Of a DNA stretch of 64,000 nucleotides, positions 27,901 to 37,184 are shown piece after piece. Positions within the stretch are counted from its first letter, which is position 1, and every line of letters starts with the position of its first letter. The notes beneath the pieces are model-generated. The model was given only the letters and a program-made list of their open reading frames with translations, did no database searches and was not told where the DNA came from. Source of the DNA: Gammaproteobacteria bacterium MOLA455 (lineage in GTDB: Bacteria > Pseudomonadota > Gammaproteobacteria > Pseudomonadales > Porticoccaceae); NCBI GenBank assembly GCA_000511875.1, contig AZIN01000001.1, positions 496,001 to 560,000 on the forward strand, given 5' to 3'. The translations under genes were made by a program, and so were the position numbers.

Positions 27901-29815
27901 CCTGCACCGCTTCCACATCAACATTCACATCAAGGGAAAAGGACAGCTGGAATTCCTGCATCCAGACATCAGCATCACCCTCCGGACGAATCAGATAGGG
28001 GTGCTCCATTACCACGCGGAAGCCGAGGTTTTCCAACATCGGAATCATATCCGACAGCTCCAAGGGCGTCTGGCGATGAAACAGCTTTAACTGTAGATGA
28101 TTATTCTCTACCGCCAGCTGATGCTGCAGTTGAATCGCGATATCACCAGTGCCCTCGAGGATATCGAAGAGTTCAATATGAGCCAAAGCCTGGAGCGGCG
28201 AATAGAGTTCTCGATAAGCCCCGGGGAAAGCCCGCTGAAAGCGCCGCGTCAAGGTAGCACTTTGGGTCTCTGTACTCCGATTCTCAGCGCCCTGCTCAAT
28301 GACGACGGCCGCAAATTCATCGCACCAGTCGCGGGTCACCTGACGAACAATATCCTCCAGATCTGAACTGACCACATTCAAATACTGCTTATTGCGCACC
28401 TGATAGACTAAATAGATTCGCACCAATACCGATTCTGGCAAAAACTGCGTGGTAAATTCACTCTCTACAGCATCCAGGCGATCGCCAATACTATGCTGAA
28501 TTTTCATTCGCGCCTGAGTGCTGAAGGACTCCCGAGGCAAGTAGACAATGCAGCTGACAAACTTATCAAAAGGGTCTGGATGCACAAAGGCTTTGATCAC
28601 CCGACGCTCGTAGATTTGCCATATCCCAATAGCAGTCTCAGCCAGACTTTCGCGACTGAGGAAAAACAGCTCATCTCGAGGATGGAAATCGAGAATCGCC
28701 ATCAACGCTTTACCGTCGTGACTCGTGGCTTTAAAACCAGAGTTCTCCATCACCCAATTAACCTTATTGCGCAGAATTGGAATGCGCCGCGGGCTGTAAG
28801 AGTAGAATTGCGACGTATAGAGCCCCATAAAGCGCACTTCACCGCAGGGCTGGCCATCTCTATCAAAGCGTTTGACCACTACATAATCAGAGTAGACGTC
28901 ACGGTGAACCCGAGAGCGCTGAGAGGATTTAGTAATAGTCAGCAGCTCATCGCTTTCATAGAGCGCGCGAACACCAGGACTAAGCTCTTCGACCCAGCCC
29001 TCACGGCGATCACCGCTGTATTTTCTCAGAAGACCACAGCGGCTATCTGCCGCTTCACTGAGATAGAGATTGTCGCCATCGATTTTTAAGTCGAACTCGA
29101 CACAGCCAGTAAAGGTAAAATAGCCATTTTGAATCCAGCGCAAAAATTCCAACGACTCATTGAGCTGCTCAACCTCTGGGGCATTGTTTTGTAGCTCTTC
29201 AATAAGCGTTTCGACGCGCTGACGCATGGGGTCAAAATCAGCCACCACCACTTCTACGTCATCTAGCACGTCGAGCAATTCGCGCCGTAGGTCGCTGAGT
29301 TCAGACTCAAGATGGAGGTCCACTTCAATAGTGATTAAAGCCTCCCGCTCAGCATTCTCGGCAAAATCTGCACAAGTCCGCTCAACCACACCCTGAGCAT
29401 TGCGCACAACCCAGACTGGATTGCTCTGCAAGGTAAAAATATTTAAACCACGGCGATTCAGCACATTGCGCAGAGAATCAACCAAAAATGGCATATCCCG
29501 CTGATTAATATAGATTGTAGTATGCCCACTGAGCCAGCCATCCAGCTCTGGATCAGGGTTAAACACCCGCACTCGAGCGCGACTCTCTGTGCTGGCCATA
29601 TCGATCTGCTCGGCACTGAACCGGCAGAGTCCCCAGAGGTTCCAAAAAATATCTTGAATCGGTCGCGCGAGATAATCTGCATCCGGGTAGAAGTGCATGG
29701 CATTTGCAATAAAGCCATCAAACTGCTGCGCATGAGATTGAGTGAGCTGACGAGCGGCTATTTTGTTCAGAGAGGCAATAAGTACGCCGCGCTGATTATA
29801 CGTTTTGGCATCCAT
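24950..29815 (-). CDS. NAD-dependent glutamate dehydrogenase, large (180-kDa class)
   Basis: The 1621-residue protein matches in length the large bacterial NAD-GDH class. Around residue 835 it has [20 protein letters not shown] and [12 protein letters not shown], diagnostic of this class, and further on [16 protein letters not shown] for NAD binding and [16 protein letters not shown]. It oxidatively deaminates glutamate to 2-oxoglutarate and ammonia in the cytoplasm, mainly for amino-acid catabolism. The long N-terminal half carries the ACT-like regulatory part of the family. It is monocistronic and divergent from the moxR operon, across a 216-base gap. Confidence 0.95.
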   Translation of the reverse strand: [1621 protein letters not shown]

Positions 29816-30031
29816 GGGCGAAATTCTAAACCTTTTCCAGTTATGTCAGTCTATTGCCTTCTTACCCGCTCTTTGATGAGTGCTGTATTATCCAAGAACA
29901 GCGAAATCTATTCATAATCAAATAAAGATATCGCATCTAGCTGATATAAAAAAGGTCAATTTTGTGTTGCAATAATAGCCACTAGAATCAAACATCGCGC
30001 GAATTATCACAACTTTTATCAGGGGTTAGTT

Positions 30032-30985
30032 TTGCACCAGAAAATTCATTTACTCAAAGATTGGCTGAACACACAAATTGTCGGTCAGGAGCATCTTGTT
30101 GAACGTCTGATCATCGCCCTATTGGCAGATGGGCACTTACTGGTAGAAGGCGCACCGGGACTGGCTAAAACCAAAGCGATCAAGACGCTCTCCGAGGGAA
30201 TTGAAGGGGATTTTCAGCGTGTGCAGTTCACTCCAGATCTATTGCCAGCAGATATAACAGGCAGCGATATCTATCGCCCCGAGCAGGGCAATTTTGAATT
30301 CCAAGCCGGGCCGCTGTTCCACAACTTAGTCTTGGCTGATGAAATTAACCGCGCCCCGGCCAAAGTTCAGTCGGCACTGCTCGAAGCCATGGCCGAGCGC
30401 CAGGTCTCAGTGGGTGGCACGACCTATTCCCTGCCCGAACTATTTATGGTCATGGCAACCCAGAACCCAATCGAACAAGAAGGTACCTACCCGCTTCCCG
30501 AAGCACAGATGGACCGCTTCTTAATGCACATTATGGTGGATTATCCGGCGCCAAAAACCGAGCGCTTGATTCTCGAACTGTCCCGCAGAGAAGCCCTCAA
30601 ACAAGCCCCGCAGACTGTCGATCTGCTAACCCAAGAGACATTGTTTGGCGCACGTAAAGAAGCCCTTGCAGTGCATATGGCAGAGCCGGTCGAGGAGTAC
30701 TTAGTACAACTTATTCTCGCCACCAGAGACGCTAAACTCTACGGCGGCGATCTCGCTAAATGGCTCGACTATGGCGCCAGCCCCCGAGCCACTATTGCAT
30801 TGGATCGCTGCAGTCGCGCTCTAGCCTGGCTTCAGGGCCGTGACTTTGTCACCCCTGATGATATTCGCGCCGTGGCCCACGATGTCTTGCGCCACCGTTT
30901 GATCCTTAGCTTTGAAGCCGAGGCCAGTGGCGTAACCGCCAATCAAGTGATTGACACACTACTGGAATCTGTTGCCTCAGCCTGA
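30032..30985 (+). CDS. MoxR family AAA+ ATPase
   Basis: A 317-residue AAA+ protein: Walker A EGAPGLAKTKAIK, Walker B LVLADEINRAPAK, sensor MATQNPIEQEGTYPLPEAQ, all diagnostic for MoxR. The start is TTG with GGGG upstream, and the protein begins where family members begin. MoxR proteins act as chaperones for the maturation of complexes together with VWA proteins. It heads a six-gene operon, and its stop overlaps the next start (TGATG). Confidence 0.9.
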   Translation: MHQKIHLLKDWLNTQIVGQEHLVERLIIALLADGHLLVEGAPGLAKTKAIKTLSEGIEGDFQRVQFTPDLLPADITGSDIYRPEQGNFEFQAGPLFHNLVLADEINRAPAKVQSALLEAMAERQVSVGGTTYSLPELFMVMATQNPIEQEGTYPLPEAQMDRFLMHIMVDYPAPKTERLILELSRREALKQAPQTVDLLTQETLFGARKEALAVHMAEPVEEYLVQLILATRDAKLYGGDLAKWLDYGASPRATIALDRCSRALAWLQGRDFVTPDDIRAVAHDVLRHRLILSFEAEASGVTANQVIDTLLESVASA

Positions 30986-31926
30986 TGAATCAACCCCCAG
31001 AACAGGACAATCATCCCGCCATCGCCAGCCTCAGTGAGATGGTGCGTCTGCGTTACGCTGCCCGTGAGTTGACAGGCTTTCCCCGAGTGCAGGCGCGACA
31101 GATGATGGCTGGCGGACACCGCTCAAGCTTTCGCGGCCGCGGCATGGACTTCGATGAGGTGCGGATCTATCAGCCCGGCGACGATGTGCGCACTATCGAT
31201 TGGCGAGTGACGGCCAAGACTCAAGTGCCTCACACTAAAATCTTCCGCGAAGAGCGGGAGCGACCTGTGCTGGTGGTTTGCGACCTTCGTGGGCCGATGT
31301 TTTTTGGTAGTCAGCGTCTAAAATCCGTGGTCGCCTGCGAAATATCCGCAGCTCTGGCCTGGGCCGGGCTCAGTGCCAACGATCGTGTCGGCGGTCTTGT
31401 ATTTGGTGCGCAACAGCAAGCCGAAGTGAAATCGCGACGCAGTCACCATGCGGTGCTGCAATATATCCATCAGCTGCAGGACTTTAGCCAGCAACTACTG
31501 CAGCCAGCACCAGATCAATTCAGCCTCGCCCATATTCTCGAAGAGGCACGGCGCTTTGCCCTGCCCGGCACCACGGTGTTTATTGTCAGCGACTTCCATG
31601 ATATTGATGATGCCTGCGAGCGACAGCTATTTGAATTGGCCCGTCACAGCAATCTCAACTTCTGCCATATTTTCGATTCTATTGAAACCGAACTGCCCCC
31701 TGCAGCCCTCTATGCAGTAAGCGATGGCGAACAGCAAACATTACTCAACACCGGCGACCACAAACTGCGCGATGAATTTGAGCAGGCCTTTATTAATAGA
31801 AGCCAGAAACTAAAGCGAGCGAGCCAACAACTTTCCGCTGGACTCTTACCTTTTAATAGTGCCGATCCCGTGATGTCGGTGCTGGCCCAGGCCTACGGTA
31901 AACGACGCAAAGGGCGCCGCAGCTGA
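30985..31926 (+). CDS. DUF58 domain protein of the MoxR-Bat operon
   Basis: A 313-residue protein with the DUF58 hallmark GRGMDFDEVRIYQPGDDVRTI followed by DWRVTAKT and a VWA-like fold (FIVSDFHDIDD). Such proteins are standard partners of MoxR. The exact function is unknown; a role in assembling or activating envelope complexes is proposed for the system. It overlaps both neighbours by a base, which indicates translational coupling. Confidence 0.9.
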   Translation: MNQPPEQDNHPAIASLSEMVRLRYAARELTGFPRVQARQMMAGGHRSSFRGRGMDFDEVRIYQPGDDVRTIDWRVTAKTQVPHTKIFREERERPVLVVCDLRGPMFFGSQRLKSVVACEISAALAWAGLSANDRVGGLVFGAQQQAEVKSRRSHHAVLQYIHQLQDFSQQLLQPAPDQFSLAHILEEARRFALPGTTVFIVSDFHDIDDACERQLFELARHSNLNFCHIFDSIETELPPAALYAVSDGEQQTLLNTGDHKLRDEFEQAFINRSQKLKRASQQLSAGLLPFNSADPVMSVLAQAYGKRRKGRRS

Positions 31927-32450
31927 TGGCCACTTCGTCTAACACCCAAGCGCCAGCAGCCAACCCCTTAGATCAACTGCGGGATATACATCTGCCCGAA
32001 GCGATTTCCTGGTGGCCACCGGCGCCGGGATGGTGGATTTTGGCCCTGGCTGGCTCCGCCCTCACAGTTTGGCTGTTGAGATGGCTTTACCGCCGTTACA
32101 ACGCCAAGCATTATCGTCGTCAGGCACTGGCGCAGCTGCGAGAGTTGCAAGCCGGCAGTGACAGCCAAGAACAGCTTCGAGCTCTGTTTGTGCTGCTAAA
32201 ACAGACCGCCAACTGCGCTTATCCCAACCGTCAGCCAAGCGCTATGGCCATCGAACCTTTTGTCGAGTTTTTGCATTTCAGCTGTGACAAATCAGTATTT
32301 AACCAGCCCACCAGCGAACTGCAAACTCTGCTCTACGCCGAACAAAGCAGTGCCCAGAGCCAAGATCTGGACGCTCTTTTTGATGATGCCCGTGTCTGGA
32401 TCCAAAACCATATGGTGGAAGATAAGCTGGAGTTGGGTGTGCCATGTTAG
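31926..32450 (+). CDS. DUF4381 membrane protein of the MoxR-Bat operon
   Basis: A 174-residue protein with one membrane segment near the N-terminus (WWILALAGSALTVWLLRWLY) after the motif DIHLPEAISWWPPAPG, characteristic of DUF4381. A soluble C-terminal part follows. It always accompanies BatA-like proteins. It overlaps the next gene by seven bases. Confidence 0.85.
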   Translation: MATSSNTQAPAANPLDQLRDIHLPEAISWWPPAPGWWILALAGSALTVWLLRWLYRRYNAKHYRRQALAQLRELQAGSDSQEQLRALFVLLKQTANCAYPNRQPSAMAIEPFVEFLHFSCDKSVFNQPTSELQTLLYAEQSSAQSQDLDALFDDARVWIQNHMVEDKLELGVPC

Positions 32451-33448
32451 AACTGATCTGGCCCTGGGCTCTGGCACTGGCCCCGCTGCCGTTTATCTAT
32501 CGCTGGGTGCGCAAGCCCGCGGAGGTGCGCATGCGCGCCCTGCGCGCGCCTCTATTAGCCAATGCTGCTGGTGGCAGCAGCTCTGCCGCCATATCGTCCT
32601 GGCGCAAATCGCTACTACTATTAACCCTTGTCGTTATCTGGCTCTGCACATTGTTAGCCATCGCACGACCAGTTTGGATCGGTGATCCAGTGACTCTACC
32701 CACCAGTGGTCGCGATATTTTATTGGCCGTAGATATCTCCGGCAGTATGGAGCGGGAAGACATGCAGATCAGCGGTCAAACCGTCAATCGACTGCAGGCG
32801 GTAAAGGCCGTGGTAGGCAAATTTGTCACCGAGCGCGAAGGGGATCGTCTGGGGCTGATCTTATTTGGCGAGAAGGCCTACCTTCAGACCCCACTGACCT
32901 TCGACCGCAAAACCATGCAGACATTGCTCTATGAGGCGCAGCTCGGGTTTGCCGGCAATGGCACTGCTATTGGCGACGCCATTGGGCTTTCGGTTAAACG
33001 CCTGCAACAGCGCCCAGAGAATCATCGCGTGGTCATTCTGCTCACCGACGGTGCCAACAATGCCGGTGAACTGGAACCCTTAAAAGCCGCCGAGCTGGCC
33101 AGTCGCGCCAATGTTAAGATTTATACCATCGGCGTAGGGGCTGAAACTCAAGAGTCATGGGGATTGTTTGGCAAGCGCGTCACCAACCCCTCGGCAGATC
33201 TTGATGAAAAAACCTTAGCTGCCATAGCCGACACCACCGGCGGAGAATACTTTCGTGCACGCAATCCCGAGGAGTTGGTCGCTATCTACGAAGAGCTCAA
33301 CCGCTTGGAACCCATTGAACAGGACGCCGAGATGATTCGACCCGTCGCCGCGCTCTATTATTGGCCCCTGGCGTTAGCCTTTTTACTGAGCTTGCTGATC
33401 GGACTTATCAGCGGCCCCAGAGAGTACAATCGGGGCTCACATGTTTGA
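32444..33448 (+). CDS. VWA domain protein, BatA-like
   Basis: A 334-residue protein with membrane segments near both ends and a von Willebrand A domain between. The MIDAS metal site is complete: DISGSM, the Thr in PLTFDRKT, and LLTDGANNAG. It is probably exposed to the periplasm and anchored in the inner membrane. It overlaps both DUF4381 and the following BatB-like gene. Confidence 0.9.
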   Translation: MLELIWPWALALAPLPFIYRWVRKPAEVRMRALRAPLLANAAGGSSSAAISSWRKSLLLLTLVVIWLCTLLAIARPVWIGDPVTLPTSGRDILLAVDISGSMEREDMQISGQTVNRLQAVKAVVGKFVTEREGDRLGLILFGEKAYLQTPLTFDRKTMQTLLYEAQLGFAGNGTAIGDAIGLSVKRLQQRPENHRVVILLTDGANNAGELEPLKAAELASRANVKIYTIGVGAETQESWGLFGKRVTNPSADLDEKTLAAIADTTGGEYFRARNPEELVAIYEELNRLEPIEQDAEMIRPVAALYYWPLALAFLLSLLIGLISGPREYNRGSHV

Positions 33449-35294
33449 GTTTTTACATAGCGACTTCAGCCAATTGCACCTGCTGCGGCCACTGGCGCTG
33501 CTGGGTTTGATTCCAGCACTGATTGCAGTGGCTCTGGCCCAGTGGCGCAAACGCAGCGCCGGCAACTGGGAAAAAATTATCAATCCAGCGCTGCTGCCCT
33601 ATTTAATGCAGGGTGAGAGCAACAAAAAACAACGTGGCATGCTCTGGGTGCTGCTGGCCTGGATTATCGCGTGCCTAGCCCTGGCCGGCCCAAGTTGGCA
33701 ACAATTGCCGCAGCCGGTGCACAAGAAGGACGCAGCGCTGATTTTGATTATGGATCTGTCGCCGTCAATGCTCGCTGAAGACGTTAAACCAAACCGCTTG
33801 GAACGGGCGCGTTACAAGTTAATTGATATTCTGAAAAATCGCAGTGAAGGCTTTAGTGCGCTGGTGGTCTATGGCGGCGCTGCCTATACGCTAGCCCCTC
33901 TAACTGAGGACAGCAACACCATTATCAGCCTAGTGCCGGTGCTGCATCCGACGCTCTTACCCGAATACGGCAGCAACACCGAAGACGCCATAGAAACAGC
34001 TCTGGAACTGGCGATCAATGGCGGCTACCAACAAGGTGACCTCCTTTTGATCACCGATGAGGTATCGCGATCAGCCTTTAATAGCATCCAGTCGATGATC
34101 TCTAGAGCCGGTAAATTTAGACTCTCTATATTGGGAGTGGGCACCCAACAGGGTGCGCCGATACCCACAGGTGCCGGGGGCTTCGCCAAAGACCGCAATG
34201 GTGCGATTATTATTCCCAAGCTGTCTCCCGCGTCACTGCAAATGCTGGCGCAGAGTAATGCCGGCATCTATGCCGGCATGAGTGCCGATGATTCGGATAT
34301 AGAAGCATTGCTGGCCATCACCGAAGAATTGTTTCCCGATGCCACCAAAGAGTTAGAGCGCTCCTTTGATCTCTGGGATGACCAGGGCTTTTGGCTAGCA
34401 TTTTTGTTGCTGCCGATCATTGTGCTAAGTTTTCGCAAAGGCAACATCGCAATAATTCTATTGGCTCCCCTACTGTTTTCAGACCCCGCCGTGGCCCTTG
34501 GCTGGCAAGACCTGTGGAAGACCGCCGACCAGCAGGCCAGTGAAGCGCTGGAAAACGGCGATGCCGCGACAGCCCAGAGCCTGTTTCAAGATCCCGAATG
34601 GCGTGGCAGCGCAGCCTACAAGGCTGGAGATTATGAGACCGCAATCAATCAGTTTGCCGATTTCGATGATGCCGATAGCCACTACAATCGCGGCAATGCC
34701 CTGGCCCATTCTGGGGATCTGGATGCCGCTATCAATGCCTATGATCAGGCCCTGGAACTGAATCCTGACATGGAAGATGCCGAGGCCAACAAAGCGCTGC
34801 TTGAACAACTAAAACAGCAGCAGGAGCAGGAGCAGCAGGACTCTGATAATTCAGAAGACGCAGAAGATTCAGACTCCGAGCAGTCCCAGGATCAGGACTC
34901 TCAGTCACAGGACTCTCAGTCACAGGATTCTCAGCCGCAGGGTTCAGAATCCCAGGAACAACAATCTCAGGATCAGCAACAGTCTGACGCTCAAGAGTCC
35001 GAGACAAAAGAAGGCGAGACCGAACAGTCTGAAGAACCGAAGTCTGAAGAGCAACAGCGCCAGGAACAAGAGGCCGAGCAAGAGCAAAATGCTGCTGAGC
35101 CTACTGCAGAGCCCTCTAAAGAAGAAAGTGAAGCCGAAAAACAGGCCCAGCAAGAACTGGAGCAGTGGCTGCGTCGTGTTCCAGATGATCCAGGTGGTTT
35201 GCTGCGAGAGAAATTCCGCTATCAATCGCGGCAGCGGGCCCTTGAGCAGCGCCGCCCAGTACCTCCCAATAATGAACAGCAAGAGCGCTGGTAG
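33441..35294 (+). CDS. VWA plus TPR protein, BatB-BatC fusion-like
   Basis: The 617 residues combine a BatB-like half (membrane segments near residues 10-30 and 65-85, VWA with MIDAS DLSPSM, another membrane segment near 315) with a BatC-like half. That half has a TPR unit (YNRGNALAHSGDLDAAINAY) and a very acidic Q/S/E-rich tail of more than 100 residues. In many bacteria BatB and BatC are separate genes. The tail contains a 15-bp repeat. The C-terminal LRRVPDDPGGLLREKFRYQ is conserved in these fusions. Confidence 0.85.
   Translation: MFEFLHSDFSQLHLLRPLALLGLIPALIAVALAQWRKRSAGNWEKIINPALLPYLMQGESNKKQRGMLWVLLAWIIACLALAGPSWQQLPQPVHKKDAALILIMDLSPSMLAEDVKPNRLERARYKLIDILKNRSEGFSALVVYGGAAYTLAPLTEDSNTIISLVPVLHPTLLPEYGSNTEDAIETALELAINGGYQQGDLLLITDEVSRSAFNSIQSMISRAGKFRLSILGVGTQQGAPIPTGAGGFAKDRNGAIIIPKLSPASLQMLAQSNAGIYAGMSADDSDIEALLAITEELFPDATKELERSFDLWDDQGFWLAFLLLPIIVLSFRKGNIAIILLAPLLFSDPAVALGWQDLWKTADQQASEALENGDAATAQSLFQDPEWRGSAAYKAGDYETAINQFADFDDADSHYNRGNALAHSGDLDAAINAYDQALELNPDMEDAEANKALLEQLKQQQEQEQQDSDNSEDAEDSDSEQSQDQDSQSQDSQSQDSQPQGSESQEQQSQDQQQSDAQESETKEGETEQSEEPKSEEQQRQEQEAEQEQNAAEPTAEPSKEESEAEKQAQQELEQWLRRVPDDPGGLLREKFRYQSRQRALEQRRPVPPNNEQQERW
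34893..34937 (+). repeat. 15-bp in-frame repeat in the BatB-C tail
   Basis: Three units of CAGGACTCTCAGTCA code for QDSQS blocks in the low-complexity acidic tail. The third unit is diverged. Confidence 0.85.
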
Positions 35295-35296
35295 TA

Positions 35297-37093
35297 ATGA
35301 TAAATATGACTGTAAAAAAGACTTTGGTGACAAGCACTTTGGTAAAAAGCACTCTGGTAAAAAGTACTCTGGTAAAAAGTACTCTGGTGAAACGTATCCT
35401 GTGCATAACGCTGACGGCGACCTTAGCGCTTGCCTGCGGTCATAGCTGGGCCACCCTCACGGCCACAGCCGATCGCACTATTATCGACAGCAACGAAACT
35501 CTGCAGCTTTTAGTGCGCCTAGACTCTCAAGCACTAATGGGCGAGCCAGACTTCACAGTGATCGAGAGCGACTTCGAGATTCTCTCTACCAGCCGTCAGC
35601 AGCAATATTCTCGGGTCAATGGACAGACTCAGTCCTTCACCGATTGGAATTTACTCTTGGCCCCCAAGCGCACCGGTAGACTGCTGGTGCCATCGATCAA
35701 ATATAAAAAAGATATCAGCAATGCCATCGAGATTACCGTGCGCAAGGCTAGCGCTGTCTCGGCTGCGGGCCAGCCGGTGTATACCGAAACCCTAGTGGAT
35801 AAATCCGAAGTCTATATCCAGCAGCAGCTGCTGCTCACTCACCGACTTTACACCTCGGTGCGACTCAGCGACCTGAGTCTTGACCCCCTCAAAATTGATG
35901 ATGCGCTGATGCAAAAAGTCTCAGAGACTCAATTCCAGAAAAATGTCGCCGGCAAAAACTATCAGGTAGTGGAAATCGTTTACGCCCTATTCCCTCAGGC
36001 CAGCGGCAAACTGCAGATCCCAGCGCTGCGCTTTTCCGCCTACGAAGCGAGCAACAATCGCTACGGCGGTTTTAGCGCCAGAGGCAATCGCATTATCCGC
36101 AGCACCGACGCCAAAACCATCGACGTGATGGCGAGACCTACCCAAGTAGATATAGACAGCTGGATGCCGGCCAGTAGTATCGATTTGAATCAGCAGTGGA
36201 GCAGCCCTCTGGATCAGCTTAAAGTCGGCGAGCCTGTCACTCGCAATATTAGCATTACCGCCAAAGGCTTAACCGGCGCTCAGATTATGCCCCTGACTCT
36301 GGTCGAAAGTGACGACTATAAAGTCTATCCGGATCAACCACAGTTAGACGACAGTGCCGACATCTCAGGTGTTACCGGTGTTCGTCGAGAATCCTTTGCC
36401 CTAGTGCCCAATCGCCCGGGAGAGATAACAGTCCCAGGGATCAGCCTGCGTTGGTGGAACAGTGGTAAACAGCGCATGGAGACGGCGACCTTGGACCCAG
36501 TGACCCTGCAAGTGGCTGCTGCAGATGTCAGTGCAGTGAGCAACTACAGTCCAGCGCCGCGCGCAGCAATTGGAGCGAACAGTCTACCCATAGAGGCTAC
36601 ACCAGAGGCGCCAAAGTCTCTTATGGCAGAGCTGCGCTGGTCCCTAGCGCTGCAGCTGTCGGTAGCCGCTAACGCAGTGCTATTGCTATTCTTGTTGTTT
36701 AAATACCTAGGTCGCTCCTCGACCCCAGCGCCACGCAGAGATTTGAGTGGGCAGAATAGCGCGCGCTTGGAGCTCAAGCAGCTACTGACTGCTATAGAAC
36801 GGGCAGCGCAGAAGACGGATCTAGCGCCGCTGCGGGATAGTCTTCTGGCCTGGGGTCGTTGCATTTTCCCGAAGCAAAAAATTAAAACTCTGGCCGAAAT
36901 TGCCGCACTGCTCGACAATGCACAGCTGCAGCAGCAGTTTGACCTGCTTGATCAAGCCTTATATACCCGCAATTCTGAGCAGCAGCCAGATCTCAAACTA
37001 CTGGTCAATTTGGTCCGCAATGCCATAGTGCCAAAAACCGAAAGCGCAGGAGCCACTACTGTAGCGCTTAAGCCGCTCTATCCGGGGAGCTAA
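35297..37093 (+). CDS. BatD-like protein
   Basis: The 598-residue product has an N-terminal signal segment (RILCITLTATLALACGHSWA), a large periplasmic part with the BatD start LTATADRTIIDSNETLQLLV, and a C-terminal membrane helix (LQLSVAANAVLLLFLLF) followed by a cytoplasmic tail. This fits BatD/oxygen-tolerance proteins. The signal peptide is preceded by an unusual n-region of TLVKS repeats made by five 15-bp units. The start could be ATG 35297 or ATG 35306. It is the last gene of the MoxR operon. Confidence 0.85.
   Translation: MINMTVKKTLVTSTLVKSTLVKSTLVKSTLVKRILCITLTATLALACGHSWATLTATADRTIIDSNETLQLLVRLDSQALMGEPDFTVIESDFEILSTSRQQQYSRVNGQTQSFTDWNLLLAPKRTGRLLVPSIKYKKDISNAIEITVRKASAVSAAGQPVYTETLVDKSEVYIQQQLLLTHRLYTSVRLSDLSLDPLKIDDALMQKVSETQFQKNVAGKNYQVVEIVYALFPQASGKLQIPALRFSAYEASNNRYGGFSARGNRIIRSTDAKTIDVMARPTQVDIDSWMPASSIDLNQQWSSPLDQLKVGEPVTRNISITAKGLTGAQIMPLTLVESDDYKVYPDQPQLDDSADISGVTGVRRESFALVPNRPGEITVPGISLRWWNSGKQRMETATLDPVTLQVAAADVSAVSNYSPAPRAAIGANSLPIEATPEAPKSLMAELRWSLALQLSVAANAVLLLFLLFKYLGRSSTPAPRRDLSGQNSARLELKQLLTAIERAAQKTDLAPLRDSLLAWGRCIFPKQKIKTLAEIAALLDNAQLQQQFDLLDQALYTRNSEQQPDLKLLVNLVRNAIVPKTESAGATTVALKPLYPGS
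35321..35395 (+). repeat. 15-bp tandem repeat in the BatD signal region
   Basis: Five units of the ACTCTGGTAAAAAGT type encode TLV(K/T)S repeats ahead of the hydrophobic signal core, extending the positively charged n-region. Confidence 0.9.
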
Positions 37094-37184
37094 CTAAAAC
37101 GTAATTTTTCCACCCGCCACTATCGCTTTAGCCTCAGGTTTGGGTAGAATCGGGCATCCTCTGACTGATAATGGAGCTAAGCAA

